Source: Gentiana macrophylla
Lineage: Eukaryota > Streptophyta > Magnoliopsida > Gentianales > Gentianaceae
Reading direction: 5' to 3'
Assembly (NCBI GenBank): GCA_026214975.1
Contig: CM047807.1
Coordinates: 64,645,824-64,709,823, forward strand
DNA length: 64,000 nt
A program made the translations under genes and the position numbers. The number at the start of each line of letters is the position of its first letter. Position 1 is the first letter of the stretch. The notes beneath the pieces are model-generated. The model did not search any database and was not told the origin of the DNA. It saw only the letters and a program-made list of their open reading frames with translations. Positions 11,756 through 23,369 of the stretch are shown here, one piece after another.

Positions 11756-12129
11756 AAATACGTAATATATATATATCGTAAAATACCCCATAAGGGGGAT
11801 AACGGTTTTGATCTGAGAAAGTTTGGATCTGTAATTGAACTCCGGTAGAGTTACAAAACATGATAAAGTATGAGTATTTGTCTTGTACTATTAAGATCCA
11901 TTAAATGCACATGCAAGTTGGCATTTGGCCCTGGAGACCAATGATTGTACTCTTTTTTCCCTTTAACAGGTTTTTCCCACTGGGTTTTCTTAGTTAAAGG
12001 TTTTTAACGAGGCAATCAGTGCACAAGAATGCATATGCCATGAATCTTTTTCCCTTGACTAGTTTTTTTTCACTGGGTTTTTCCAAGCAAGGTTTATGAT
12101 ACATGCCATATACGTTATAGAACTCAGAT

Positions 12130-12625
12130 CAAACAAGAAGCAAGTCGAGGACTTGTTGGTTACACGGATGATGAATATTTATTCGGCTCCCTTAAAATCA
12201 AGGAATCAAATTGGTTATTCGTTCACCAGTGGTGGTACATCGGTTTCATGGTGCTGAACATAGCAAGATTTTGGTCACGACATCTTTGAATCATGCAGAG
12301 ATAATCGCTATTCATGAAGAAATTCGAGAATGTGTTTGGTTGTGATCGTTGACACATTACATCTGGGAGAATAGCGGCTTACCCAATCACAAAGATATTA
12401 TTATATGAAGACAATGCAACGTGTATTGCTCAGTTAAGTGGTGGGTATGTGATAGACGGTCAGATAAAACATATTTCACCCAATCTTCAGACGAAAGGCC
12501 ATATTGATGTTCAACGAATCATATCAAACGACAATCCAGAAGATGTCTGCACTAAAGTATTAACTACCGCTATGTTTGAGAGTTTGATCTAAAAGATCAG
12601 GAGGCACCAACTTAAAGATCTGAAG
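12130..12625 (+). pseudogene. Copia RNase H remnant
   Basis: Degenerate frames give a GYTDDEYLFGS start, the NHAEII-like active-site region, ITKILLYEDNATCIAQLSGG, KHISPNLQTKGHIDVQRI, and DVCTKVLTTAMFESL before a stop. This is the RNase H C-terminus of a short-LTR Copia lineage distinct from elements A, B and C. Stops and indels make it non-functional. Confidence 0.8.
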
Positions 12626-12764
12626 AGATGTTAAAATCATGGGGAGTATAACACAAATGAAGGTTGTACTCTTTTTCCGTCATTATGATTTTTTCCCATA
12701 GGTTTTTTTCATAATGATGTTTTTAACGAGGCAGATTCTTTGTGAATGGACATCCAAGGGGGAG

Positions 12765-13094
12765 TGTTATAAGTATACCTGTAACATGTGGATGTCCATT
12801 AGATATAATATCTATCTCATCAGCGTAAAACACTAGCGCGCAGCTAGTTTACTTAATAGCTAAGTCTCAAAGCAAACACGACAAAGTGGATAATTAAGTA
12901 TCGACGTAAATATATGGTGTAATCGACTGATGTATTTACACTATAAATCCACATGTAGTATGTTGTGTCTTTATTCAACGGTACCACGATAGATAATAGC
13001 CCTGGGAGCATCCCTTCACGTGATAGCCTCCGGGGTGAAATTTTAAAATACAACCGTTGTAAGAAGGTTTTACCAAGTGGCATGTATTACAACA
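12765..13094 (+). repeat. Short Copia LTR (about 330 bp)
   Basis: It begins tgttataagtatacc immediately after the purine tract and probably ends at tattacaaca (13094). The right edge is inferred from the usual aca terminus and LTR length; no partner LTR is in the window. Confidence 0.55.
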
Positions 13095-13782
13095 ACTCAT
13101 TTCTAACCTCTCACACACGATAAAAGTGTATTATGTGAAAGAGAGTGAAAATGAGAGAGCTCAATGTATCTTGGGCAGTATAACTTTCAGACAACTGACC
13201 AGATGACCATAAAATCTCTCGCCTCCGGGAGGCATATAGTTAATATCACATGCCCGTTGTTTAGCCAAACCTTCTTTGCCATATTTGTTTTGTATATATA
13301 TTTTAGTGGCTAGCCCGTTGAACATACATGGTGTATATGTAAATCTACTTTAAAAATCACCATTGTCCAAATTGAATAAACCGTAAATAGGAGGAATTTC
13401 ATTCATATGTGTGTGAACAAAGGTTAATATTAGGGGTATTGTAGAAAGATTAAAAAAAAATGATTCACATATTTCTCTATTGACAGAAAAACATACGCAT
13501 AGCGTTTATTTCACATACACATCAGAAAAAACATATGTTTTGAATGTAGTTGATGATAGTTTTGTTGGTATTCCAACATGCAAACAAAAGAGAAATTAAG
13601 AACCATTAAAAAATGTAGCTTCCAATAGTTGGTACTCCAACATCCAAGAAAAAGGCATATTAATAACCATTACAAAGATGAACCATGTAATGGCATATAA
13701 CATGTAAGTAAAAGTTTTTTTATTAGAAGACATACGTAGTGCCAAGCAAAGTGAAGCACATACGGCAGTAGGCAGAAACTTA
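13095..13782. other. Gene-free spacer near the Helitron 3' side
   Basis: AT-rich with no convincing ORF. It holds a duplicated ~64-bp unit (13565 and 13628 onward), each starting with a small hairpin (tgttggtattccaaca; gttggtactccaac), and a cctccgggagg hairpin at about 13230. The string gcccgttg occurs twice (about 13252 and 13314). The Helitron 3' terminus (CTRR preceded by a hairpin) should be here on the minus strand, but I could not fix it. Confidence 0.5.
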
Positions 13783-13947
13783 GTTTTGTTTAATTTTGTT
13801 CTTGGTTTTCCTTGCAGGGCTTTCCTCAGTTTCACTTGATGGTTGGCGTGTGTTAACTTTTGGATCTGAAACCGATAGGCCCTTCTCGTCAATCTTCACG
13901 GGTGATTGTAGAAACTGAAGTGTTCTTTTTGCACCCATATCTGATTC

Positions 13948-14114
13948 CAGGGACGGACCTAGCTTGTAAAAGAGGGGGTGCATGGCCCCCACTGAGATCC
14001 GAAAATCGACGTGTTTTTATAGGTAAAAAATGTAAAAACACTATTGATGCCCCCACTCGCCTTTAGAATTTGTTTCGGTGCCCCCACTGAAATTTTTTTC
14101 TCGGTCCGTCACTG
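13948..14114. mobile_element. 167-bp hAT-type MITE
   Basis: Terminal inverted repeats cagggacggacctag (left) and cagtgacggaccgag (right, reverse complement) match at 13 of 15 bases. Flanks tctgattc (13940-13947) and tttgattc (14115-14122) form an 8-bp target duplication with one mismatch, as for hAT elements. Excising it with one flank restores the RPA-like reading frame through GDIES-DMGAK. Confidence 0.85.
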
Positions 14115-14289
14115 TTTGATTCAATGTCTCCTTCAACTTGAATTTCCTTCAATTCAGCCAGCATCTTGGTTGTCTTTGAAGTGGAAAACTCATTATGTTG
14201 CTCAATGGAGGTTGTGCAGAAGTCACATGCAGCTACATTTGAACTTGTTGTTGCTGCCTTGATCTCAGATGCAATGTATGATTTCACGG

Positions 14290-15456
14290 CACTATATTGT
14301 GAACCTAGATTGCAAGGGCTGTCTAGCTAGTTTGGTCTTGTCATGACGATTTAGAAAGCATACAATTTGTGTCTTATCGAAAGCCTCTTTCAGATCATTT
14401 TAAATTGGAAACCCCTGCAAATTTTGTAAATATCCAGACATCAGATGGCACAGCCACAACAAACAAGCACTTAACTGAAAGAAACACTAAAATAAATACA
14501 ATTAATTTTCCTACACAGTGAAGCATGCCTTAAACAGGCTAGAAATCAAGTAAAACCCATAGTATCAATGTTATTTAACCAGCGAATAGGAGGGGTAGCA
14601 GCAAATGTATAAAATGGAATTTCGATGTGTTCAGGGGGTGGATAATGATGCACTTACCACTGGAAGTACAACAATATCTTCAGAAACCGAAATGACATCA
14701 TTGACGCTAGGTGGTGGATAGTGAAAGCTTGGGTCCTTGTAGACCTTTCCTTTCATTTGTTTGTCAATCTCAGCTTTGTTGTCATTGTATATAACATGAT
14801 GAAAGAACAGCTATTATGTATATAATATATTTAGTAGTAAGTAATTTTGTATTAGTTCAACTGTATTGTAAGTGTCAGAACATTGAAAAATGTGAAACTC
14901 AATAGAACATGCTACCATGCTTTTATAGTATGAGTATCGGCCAATGGTGGGTTGATCAAGAAGTAAGAAAACATGCGTGATGTCAAAGATAAGTCTGCAC
15001 GTATAAACAAAACGTTAATAGTTTAGTAGAAATATATAATTGTTGTAGATGGACGATTTATTATCGATTATTAAAACTAACTGTGGAACATCGTGGCCGT
15101 GACATTTCTTGCGATAATAATAGACACCTCAGGCAGTTTTTTGGCTATTACCGATGCTTCATCGTTGTCAAATGAGTTCCATAATGTCAGAATCATTGGA
15201 TGTTTGCTGTGATTTTTGAAATGTGGTTAGGATAAGACATAATACAAACAAACTACAATGAATTTAAGTTATTTTCATAAAGATACTCACGATTCATCAA
15301 TGATGACAAGCTCCCTGTGACTTGATTCTTCGTTAATTTGTTTCCTTGGGAATGCATGAATGGAAAAAGCCTTGATGTCTGAAAAAATCATATCATATAA
15401 ATTATGAGAGGGAATAAATGGTAAGGCTAAGAAATTAATTTATAAGTGCATATCAA
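14290..15456 (-). other. Introns and small exons of the RPA-like gene
   Basis: AT-rich minus-strand intron sequence between the exons described for the RPA-like gene. No independent ORF, RNA gene or further insertion is recognised. Confidence 0.5.
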
Positions 15457-17748
15457 TGTAATATCCCGGTTTTCGAAAAAGGGCATTCTTGTCTTTTATT
15501 AAAAATCGGAATATTATATTTAAATTTTATAAAATTTAAGAAAAGAAAAGAGGACATTAATGGTAAAAAAGGGGGATTAAAGGGTTTTTATGGGAGTTAA
15601 CCTCCCATAATCATCTAAAAAAAAAAAAAAGAAACGGTTCATCAGAGTAAAGGCGCGCAAGTTTGGAAGAAAAGAGGTGAAGAGACTCTCTCTAATCGAG
15701 GCTAAATCCGTCGCTTCGGTTGTGCAGACGTCTCAAGGAGAAAAGTTTCTACGTGGCGAGGATCGTGTGGATACAATTTTCTTTGGGAGAAGGTTAGTTT
15801 TTATCAAGTTATGGATTACGTGTTTCGAGCAAGCTTTTGTGTTCTAAATCCTCCTTTTCGTAGTTTTCAACGTTTAGAATGCTTGATGGGTTGTTAATCG
15901 ATAGATGAATCATGTTTGTGAAGGTGGAATATAGAGCTAGGTCTTGATCGAGGTTGGATCGTTGTGTTGCTCGCTTTTATAAGGTAACGGGGTTTTCATA
16001 TTGAATGATTGATGTTTTATAATCTTTTGATAGTAAATTAATGGTGTTCAACCGTGTTTGATCAATGTTATTGTTGGTGTTTCTGTTTCTTTTTCTTAAA
16101 TGCGGTGGTTCTGTTTCTGGTTTAGTTTGATGATGATATAGGTTTTGTTTTTTTTTTATTTTTATAGTATATATTCATATATTCTTTTCCCTTCGTTGAT
16201 TAGCAGGATTTGAAAGAAATAGAAAGGGAGCAATTCCTCATCCCTTGCTGTCGAATTCGCATGTGGGGATAAAATAAAGTGAAAATAGTAACATATACAT
16301 ATATATATTTAGTGTATATGTAGTTCCCTGCTACTGTTCCATTTACTTTCTTGTCTTTATTAAGTGGGGGAGAAACGCTGGGATTCTTCCCATGTGCATC
16401 GACATGTTTTAAAAAAAAAGGGGGTTTGTACGGTATGATATATGTATATTTTGTTGTAGCAGGTTGAAGTCGTTTAGATGTATGAAAAAATATATATATA
16501 TATATATAATAGCTAAGTGTTTAATTAATTTGTTTGTAGTGTGGCGGTATACTAGAGTATGGTTTGGGGTCTTCCTATTATGATCTAAACAACCTTAATA
16601 AATATTCATGAACATTACAAAGCCATGAATAGGTTTACGATGCGTTTAGTTACGCACTGCCGGACTTCTTATGGATGAAACTTGGGACCGTCGGAAACTT
16701 AGGATTGGCCTTGTGCTTTGATGAACTAGGGATCATCATTATGCGTGTAATTGCTAGATTGAGTCTAGAAGTCTAAGAAGAGGAGTAGGGAGCTTTTGTA
16801 TTGAATGAAACTAGGTGGCTAGTTAATCGCTTAATAAACGTAATTGACTAGATAAAAGATTAAGCATCATGAGAGCTTGAATAGGCACAGTACAACATCG
16901 GCAATGTGTTGGTTGGCCAGATAAAGTGGTAATGGTCACCGCCGGATTCTAGACAAAGCCGATTAAAGTAGTGATCATACCGCCGGACAACCTCACGAAC
17001 GAAATAGTCATTCACCGGACAACTTCTAGTGCTAGCCGCGATTAAAGTGATTGATTGTCTCGGGACCGCTAGAGATTTATCTCTACAGGGGTTGCAACTT
17101 TTGTCTTAGTGCATATCTCACTAAGTGTAGTGCCCTCGCAAACATCTTTGTAACATAGATAAGCTAAGCTAGTAACCCTAGGGACCTCATATTATACCAT
17201 GAATATAATGTGATAGTTAGATGTAAGATCATGTTCTTTTGGCCTAATAACAAGTTGTTGTTTGATTAGTTTCCGTTATAAAATGCATGATTTCGATAGC
17301 TTCTACTACATTACTAAAATGCGTATGTACTTACCCGTTATATGTTTTGGGATGAAAAGATGAACAGGTTTTTGATGAAGATGAGTATGACGAAGATGTT
17401 TGAAGCTTTTGGATACGAAGTTAACTTTTATTGAAGTTTTGAAGACTTTTATTTATTTCAAGTTTTATTATAACCTATGTTGTTATTTCATATTTTAACT
17501 AGTTTTTGTTTGGCCGGTGTCTAGTGGCCTTTGTTGTAAGACGTTTCGTTTTCCGTTTCGGGTTTTGTTGCCGCATTGAATCATCTTTTGTTGATCCTTA
17601 GAATTTAATTCCCCGAGTCATTTTGTTTCCGCATTGTGTATGATATATGACGTAAGGCTTATGTATAATGTTAGATTATATTTAATATTATACATGCCGG
17701 GCGTTCTTTTCCGGATAAGGACTCGGTGTCCGGGAACGGGGCGTCACA
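15457..17748 (+). repeat. Solo LTR, Gypsy (Tekay/Del-like), 2292 bp
   Basis: It begins TGTAATATCCCGG and ends GGGGCGTCACA, termini typical of plant chromovirus LTRs, and is flanked by a perfect 5-bp duplication ATCAA (15452-15456 and 17749-17753). No internal domain is present, so it is a solo LTR left by LTR-LTR recombination. It interrupts the RPA-like gene. It contains a (TA)n run at 16491-16509. Internal sequence around 16705-16770 aligns, reversed, with 40420-40500 in the second solo LTR. Confidence 0.88.
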
Positions 17749-18221
17749 ATCAAAGTACACATCTGCATCAGCATGCTTGAACAAATCAACAAAGCTAGCC
17801 ACATGGTATGGGAATGACAACGGAGGTGGAATAGGTTCTTCGTATGGTTCTACCGGTACCTTATTGTTAATCACCCATATGTACCCAGTTTGAAGAACGA
17901 GGTTGCAGGGATCAAGTTAGCATTGGAAATGAGACAACTTTTGAAAGGCATGAGTGTTCTTTGAAAAGTAACGGATGTCATTCTCATACACCACACGGAC
18001 ACTTTAGTTCCCTAAGGAAAGCAAAAAAATAAAGAGTCAAGGTTTATAAAAATTTAAAAATACGAATGTGAGGAAAACCAACATAAATTAGGTACTAACA
18101 TGTTCATTAGCAAGCACGTAAGCGGCGATAGTTTTTCCGAGTGCCATATTTACTAGAAGACACACATGAGCGATGTCGCTCAACGACTTGAACAAGGCAA
18201 GTCCAGTCTCCGGTTTCTCTT

Positions 18222-18523
18222 TGTTAAAGGAAATAAAGTTGCGCCTTTACTAACACCAATTGGTTTTAGTACAACGGTAAGCGCTTGATCCTAACATGGT
18301 ATCGGAGCGGGAGGTCATGGGATCAAACCCTGGCTCCCTCAGTTTATTGTGCAAGTGTTGGGCCTCTTTGTTTTGTTGGCCTAGTTTGGTCTTGTCTTTG
18401 TGTGCCTAGATGGCACAGCCTTGTTAGAGGCCCACACATGAGAGGGCGTGTTAAAGGAAATAAAGTTGCGCCTTTACTAACACCAATTGGTTTTAGTACA
18501 ACGGTAAGCGCTTGATCCTAATA
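18222..18523. mobile_element. TRIM element (302 bp) with 75-bp terminal repeats
   Basis: Near-identical 75-bp direct repeats at 18222-18296 and 18449-18523 start tgttaaaggaaataaag and end gatcctaaca/gatcctaata. The left is followed at once by tggtatcggagc, one base off the initiator-Met tRNA primer site. The right is preceded by a purine tract (atgagagggcg). A perfect 5-bp duplication CTCTT flanks the whole. No coding capacity. Inserted in exon 1 of the RPA-like gene. Confidence 0.92.
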
Positions 18524-18723
18524 CTCTTATCACTTCAGAAATGGGGTAGATCTTCCTTGGAAATGTCATTGCCATAGCTGTTATGAAGTTAATGGTTATA
18601 AGCTGATTGTTTTCAGCAACTAAATAAAGAAATTAAGCTAAACAATAGTCATAAAAACAAAAGATAAAAGGCATGGGAAATCTACACTATCTGAGAATAT
18701 CGCTTATGCAAAAGTATAACAAT

Positions 18724-19246
18724 AAAAACACAAATTAAGTTCTTCAACGTCGGCGTCCTCAAATGTCGTCATCAAAGTCCTCCTCGTACTCCGGACCTAC
18801 CTGTTCATCTTCTCTCCCCCAAACACATAGAAAAACAATGCATTTGAGGTAAGTACAAAGTACTCAATAAGAGGTAGAAACTATAAATTAACTAAAGTTT
18901 ATAAACAAGTTTTATGATTAAATAAATTATCTTTGTGAGACCGACTCGATCTAGGATTCATTCCATGTCCATCAACATGTCATGGCTATACGTTTCTTAC
19001 TTATCTTTTCTCTGTTACATGAACATTCAAGGGCACTACGCATGGTGCTACTCACCACGAAGTAACTGGGTGTAACATATTGGTGGATCTCAACAATAAC
19101 CATGGAAGTCTAGTTTGGTAGACTCCGATAGTGTACACGTTCGGCGAAGTCCCTCCATACGTAGGGTCTCGGACTTACGGGGTGGTGTTCCTCTGTATGT
19201 AGGGTCCAAAGACTTACAGAGTTATTCACTTTCAGAACGCACACAC
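18724..19246 (-). repeat. Solo Gypsy-type LTR, 3' part (left of nested Copia)
   Basis: Continuation, on the minus strand, of the LTR that starts at 41893, interrupted by element C at 19247-40281. It aligns loosely with the 15457-17748 LTR (for example agatgaacagg, then a Glu/Asp-codon-like gaagatgag run near 18800). The end is uncertain: acaat at 18719-18723 matches acaat at 41894-41898, which would be a 5-bp duplication, but the usual GGGGCGTCACA end is absent. Confidence 0.55.
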
Positions 19247-20978
19247 TATTGGAAATAAAATTTATGTTTTGATGATAATTCATCATATTTATTCAAAGTA
19301 TTATCTTAACCCCATTGATGAAGTGCTGAAGCCAGCTGTTATAGTGAAAAGCTAAAAGATGTCTAGAATCGAATGTATAGGTTTTACTAAGTCGATATTT
19401 GTATAAGTTACATCGGACAAGCAATCATAATGATTAGTGTGTCGTAAAACTGAAAAACTGGAAATCATCTAGAAAACTGGAAATCACTAAGACAGATAAA
19501 CTGACTCAGAATACACAAGTATCAAACGGAAGAAAATAAGTTCGCTGAAGGACACAGACTCAGTTGGCTTATATAGAAGACTGAAGAACTGAGGGACACA
19601 GACTCAGTTATTGAAGATTGAAGAACTGAGGGTTCAAACTCAGTTATGTAGACTACGTCGAGACTATAAAGTTAGACTTCAGGCAAGAATGTGGTGACCT
19701 GAACTGACATTATAGATCTTGTATGAAGACCTAAGAATCATAAGGACAATGAATTCTTAGATGATAATGTGTCATGGTGTACTCTGATTAAGTCAATTAT
19801 AATCAGATGAAAACTGGAGTACTGAAATTTGAAGAAGAGTAAAATCTCAGTTAACACTCCAAGTTAGTTAAGAAACTGACTAACAATAAACTCAGTATAA
19901 AACTGATAAGGAGACTCAGTTTTATATGTCATCCATCCAACAACTGATCATACATTCGAACTTTATAAATGAAGCAATTTTATTGGATGAGTTACTGACA
20001 CATCAGAACGGTCAGAAAATATAGCCGTTACAAGAGAGACGTTGATACAATTCGAATTGAAGCCAGATGAACGTTGGACCTCACACTATAAATAGAGGAC
20101 TTTGCACCAAGGATTATATGTACAAGAAAACAAAGTTTTAACAATAATTAACGTGTGCATTAATCATTTGAATTGCTATCATCTCTGCGCTATAACAAGA
20201 TCATATCTAGAAATTTTTCAAGTGTTCAAGCTACACAGATTTTATCAAGAATCAGACACTTTGAAGAACCACAAACAAGAATCAATTTATTGATTCTCAC
20301 CCAACTTTGATTCTACATCAAAGGTTTTAGATAATGAAGCAAACCGGAAGGTTTCGCCAAGACATTGTGACAAGCGATCGGGTAGACTGTGTTTGTGGTG
20401 GTAGCTGGTGAAGAGGCAATTCAACCCTCCAAGGATCAGTGTTCCAAGCAATTGAAGAACATCAATTCTACCTATTCTACAAATGTTTAGATATTTACGC
20501 TAAGGATTAGCCAAGGACTATTGTTTAGGACTTTTTGTAATAGTTCACCTCAAGAAGTTCTAGTGGAATTTTCCTCCGCACCACAGGGGAAGAAAGGACG
20601 TACATGATTACACCACCTGGAACCTCTATAATACTTGCCTTATTTACTTTACACACTTACTTATTTATTCATCATTTATTTACAGCATTTTGATAATTGA
20701 TTGTTATATACGTCACAGTTCACAAACTGACATTCATCAGAATTCAGTTTACAACACTCGGTTTTCACAGAGGATAACAAGATCAAGAAAAAGGCTAAAA
20801 CTTTATCCGCTGCCGGTTGACTCAGTTTTAAGCTTAAGTCAGTTTGACTTAAAATAGGCTTAGTCAGCTTAACTCCACACAAGTTTAACTGAACCTTAAT
20901 TTATTTTAAATCCAGTTTTAGGGACAAGTTTATTCACCCCCTCTCTAAAATTGTGTTAGCCTTTCGAAGGGACCAACA
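19247..20978 (+). repeat. 5' LTR of element C (1732 bp)
   Basis: It pairs with 38547-40281. It begins tattggaaat (TA instead of the canonical TG) and ends gaccaaca, directly before the primer site. TATA ctataaatagaggac is at 20086-20100. Differences from the 3' LTR are concentrated at CTG/CAG sites. Confidence 0.95.
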
Positions 20979-20980
20979 AT

Positions 20981-20992
20981 TGGTATCAGAGC
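20981..20992 (+). other. Primer binding site of element C
   Basis: TGGTATCAGAGC, complementary to the 3' end of initiator methionine tRNA, two bases after the LTR end. Confidence 0.92.
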
Positions 20993-21202
20993 GGTGTTTC
21001 TAAGTTGAAGAGATCCAGAACTGAATTCAAGTATCAGTTTGTTTGCTTGAAGTAACTGATCATCAGTTATTTCCGATACCTACAATTGGTATCGAAACAG
21101 TGTCTCTTTGACAAAATATCATTTGCTTTAAATCTCATCTAGTTGTTCTCATTTGAAAGCTCAATTTCCAGTTGTTAAACAATCAATCTTCACTCACTCA
21201 CT

Positions 21203-22185
21203 ATGGATAACAATCAATATGCAAGACAGATGCTTATGTGCAACATGGATAGATTTGACGAATATAAACGTCGTATGCATGCCTTTCTAGCAGCTACTCA
21301 TGATGAAATGATGGATGTACTCACGATGGACCAATTCAGATTACTCATATGCAAACTGTTGGTGGACAGCAAGTTCGAGTTGCAAAGCCCAAATCCGAAT
21401 GGACTAGTGATGATCTCAAGCGAAACAATCTCAACAATGTTGCTATGGACTTTATCCCCAAGACTCTTGACAGCAACATGTACTTAAAGGTGAAAGAATG
21501 CACAACTGCCAAGGAAATGTGGGACAAACTACAACTTGTTTGTGAAGCAACAGATTCAATCAAGGAAAACAAAATTTCCTTTTGCAAAACAAAATTTTGA
21601 AAATTTCAAGATGAAATCTGGAAAACCATTGACCAAATGGAAACAAGATTCAGTGCTATCATGGATGAATTAGATCTACTCAAGATTGAGTACTCTAAGA
21701 AAGTTATCAACACAAGAATCTTGAAGGCATTACCAATGTGATGGAAAATGAAGGTCACTGCGATGAAAGAATCTAGAAGACTTGACATAGAGGATTCTTT
21801 CAAAATCGTCTCAGATCTGAAAGCTTATGAATTCAGTGAAGATTTTACAAGTATAGCCACAATAATCAAAGCTCTAGAGGAACCAAAGACCAAAGCACTC
21901 GCAGCAGCATCAAATGACATTCAAGAAAACTCATCAAGCAATCTTCATGAATTGGATGAGATGGAAGAACAAATGGCTCTAATGATGAAAAGAATTCGAA
22001 GAATGAAGAGTGGACACCCAGTCACTCAGAAGTTCATCAAGAGGACTCCTGAGAAAAGAAAAGACGATGAATATCTCTGTTTCAACTGCAAAAAGCCAGG
22101 ACATTATAAGGCTGAATGTCCATATCTGATCAAAAAGACTCCACCAAGAAGAATTGGTAGAAGAGCACTCCTTGCTTTGAGATGA
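21203..22185 (+). pseudogene. Copia gag (capsid and zinc knuckle)
   Basis: Begins MDNNQYARQMLMCNMDRFDE, then after a frame change passes through the UBN2-type capsid region (MYLKVKECTTAKEMWDKLQL, FSAIMDELDLL, ILKALPM, KAYEFSEDF). It ends with a CCHC zinc knuckle CFNCKKPGHYKAEC at about 22078-22119, which binds element RNA. Stops at about 21598 and 21740 and one frame change separate the pieces. The role would be particle assembly in the cytoplasm. Length (about 330 codons) is normal for Copia gag. Confidence 0.88.
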
Positions 22186-23369
22186 GTCGACATATGAAGT
22201 GGGTATCTTGAAAGATTATCAGATGACACAGCTTTAATGGCACACATGGAAGATACAAATGAGGTATGTGAATCAAATTCCAAATATTCTTTAGCTCAGA
22301 TTTCCATGCAAAATGCATGTTCTTCGATTGTTGACTCAATAAAAAAATCAAGAATTAGAAGAAACACTTGATGAATTGATGAATCGACAAGTAACTATAC
22401 AAAGTGGTTTATGAATCGGAAGGAAAGTCTAATTCTTGAAGTTGAAAGATTGAAGTCTGAATTAAAAGTGTTGAAACCGACTAGAATCGATAAAGAAAAG
22501 ATTCAACATCGATCATCAGATCGGCAGCAAGAATCAATCATTTGCTCAATCAAGTTCGATTCTCGGATACAAATCGGGAAAACCGTATGGAGACAAAATG
22601 GGTTTAGGATTTGATACACAACAATCTTCTAAAAATGGAACTAGCAAAGCTGCTAAACCTAGTACCAAAACTGGCATTGAGTTTGTAGCGGAGCAACTTC
22701 CACAAATCGAGAAAATTGTTGAACCAAGAAAGCCAGATCACATAGGATAAATCGGTTTTCTAAGAAGACAAATCGCTTCTACCAACAAAGGTAAATCAAA
22801 TGGTAGATCAATCAGTATCTAATGGAAACCGAAATGGCAAGAAAAGCGCGCCAGATCCACTCAAGTCAAGAACCGAGGAGAAAAATTACAATCAAAGTAA
22901 ATCCAAGAATGTCAATCATTCAAAGATTCACACATTCGGGAAGGAAGACTATATCCCACCGATGATTATTGGAATTTTATCAATCTATTGGTAAACTGAT
23001 AATAACAATCATTCTAGGCAGAAAACACCGTCAATAGTTTCATCCAATACTCAAGCAGAGGGCTAATCTCGTTCTCGAAAAAGTCCCAGTGCAAGGTCGA
23101 TTCGGACCTTAGTACGTAAGAATGACGGATATCATTTTAGCTTTAATAATAGAAAGCAACATGGAAATAAGTTTCATTCAAAAGACCTGAGAGATCATAT
23201 AAATAAGACACAGTCCAAACATAAATACTATGGGAGTGTGGCTTACATATATGAAAACAAGTGCAACAATATACGAAGAATCCCAAAAGGATATTTTCCC
23301 AAAGTTGTACTGACAACTGACCCCTATGGACCCAAATTGAGTTGGCTACCTAAAAATATTTAATTTTTA
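22186..23369 (+). pseudogene. Gag-protease linker, heavily broken
   Basis: Between zinc knuckle and protease. Short sense pieces align with element E: a coiled-coil-like EVERLKSELKVLKPTR at about 22440, and PKLSWLPKN just before protease (compare IWVPK at about 52650). 22380-23130 is unusually rich in tcg/cgg and has no long frame; it is one of the CTG/CAG-altered patches. Confidence 0.6.

Larger units (their letters stand above)
11940..13094 (+). mobile_element. 3' fragment of a second Copia lineage
   Basis: RNase H remains, a polypurine tract (ccaagggggag, about 12754-12764) and a 330-bp LTR lie in order. The stretch contains three copies of the string family tttttcccactgggttttt...taacgaggca (about 11950-12015, 12050-12095, 12690-12733), common near the 3' end of short-LTR plant Copia elements. 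The 5' part is missing. Confidence 0.75.
13783..18575 (-). pseudogene. RPA70-like OB-fold gene of the Helitron, interrupted
   Basis: Starts at ATG 18575 (MAMTFPRKIYPISEVI). Exon 1 continues past a TRIM to AAYVLANEH and a GT donor near 18100. Exon 2 (from 18011) gives VRVVYENDIRYF and VPVEPYEEPIPPPLSFPY and is cut by a solo LTR after HADADVYF. Exon 3 (15379-15291; SSHRELVIIDES) and exon 4 (15206-15082; KHPMILTLWNSFDN, IIIARNVTATM) join cleanly with GT-AG borders and match the OB-fold core of RPA large-subunit-like proteins (single-strand DNA binding). A further exon lies at about 14780-14660. The last exon, about 14290-13783, ends ARKTKNKIKQN with a MITE inside. Stops in exon 2 and four insertions make it a pseudogene. 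Plant Helitrons commonly carry such genes. Confidence 0.72.

Noticed and set aside
15457..17748. Stand-alone long non-coding gene suggested by the lack of ORFs
   Set aside because: Terminal TGTAATATCCCG/GGGGCGTCACA and perfect ATCAA flanks identify a solo LTR.
18285..18515. 76-codon ORF
   Set aside because: It falls inside the TRIM and across its LTR; TRIMs are non-coding.
20981..20992. tRNA-like string at the primer site
   Set aside because: Only the 12-base complement of a tRNA 3' end is present; no cloverleaf.
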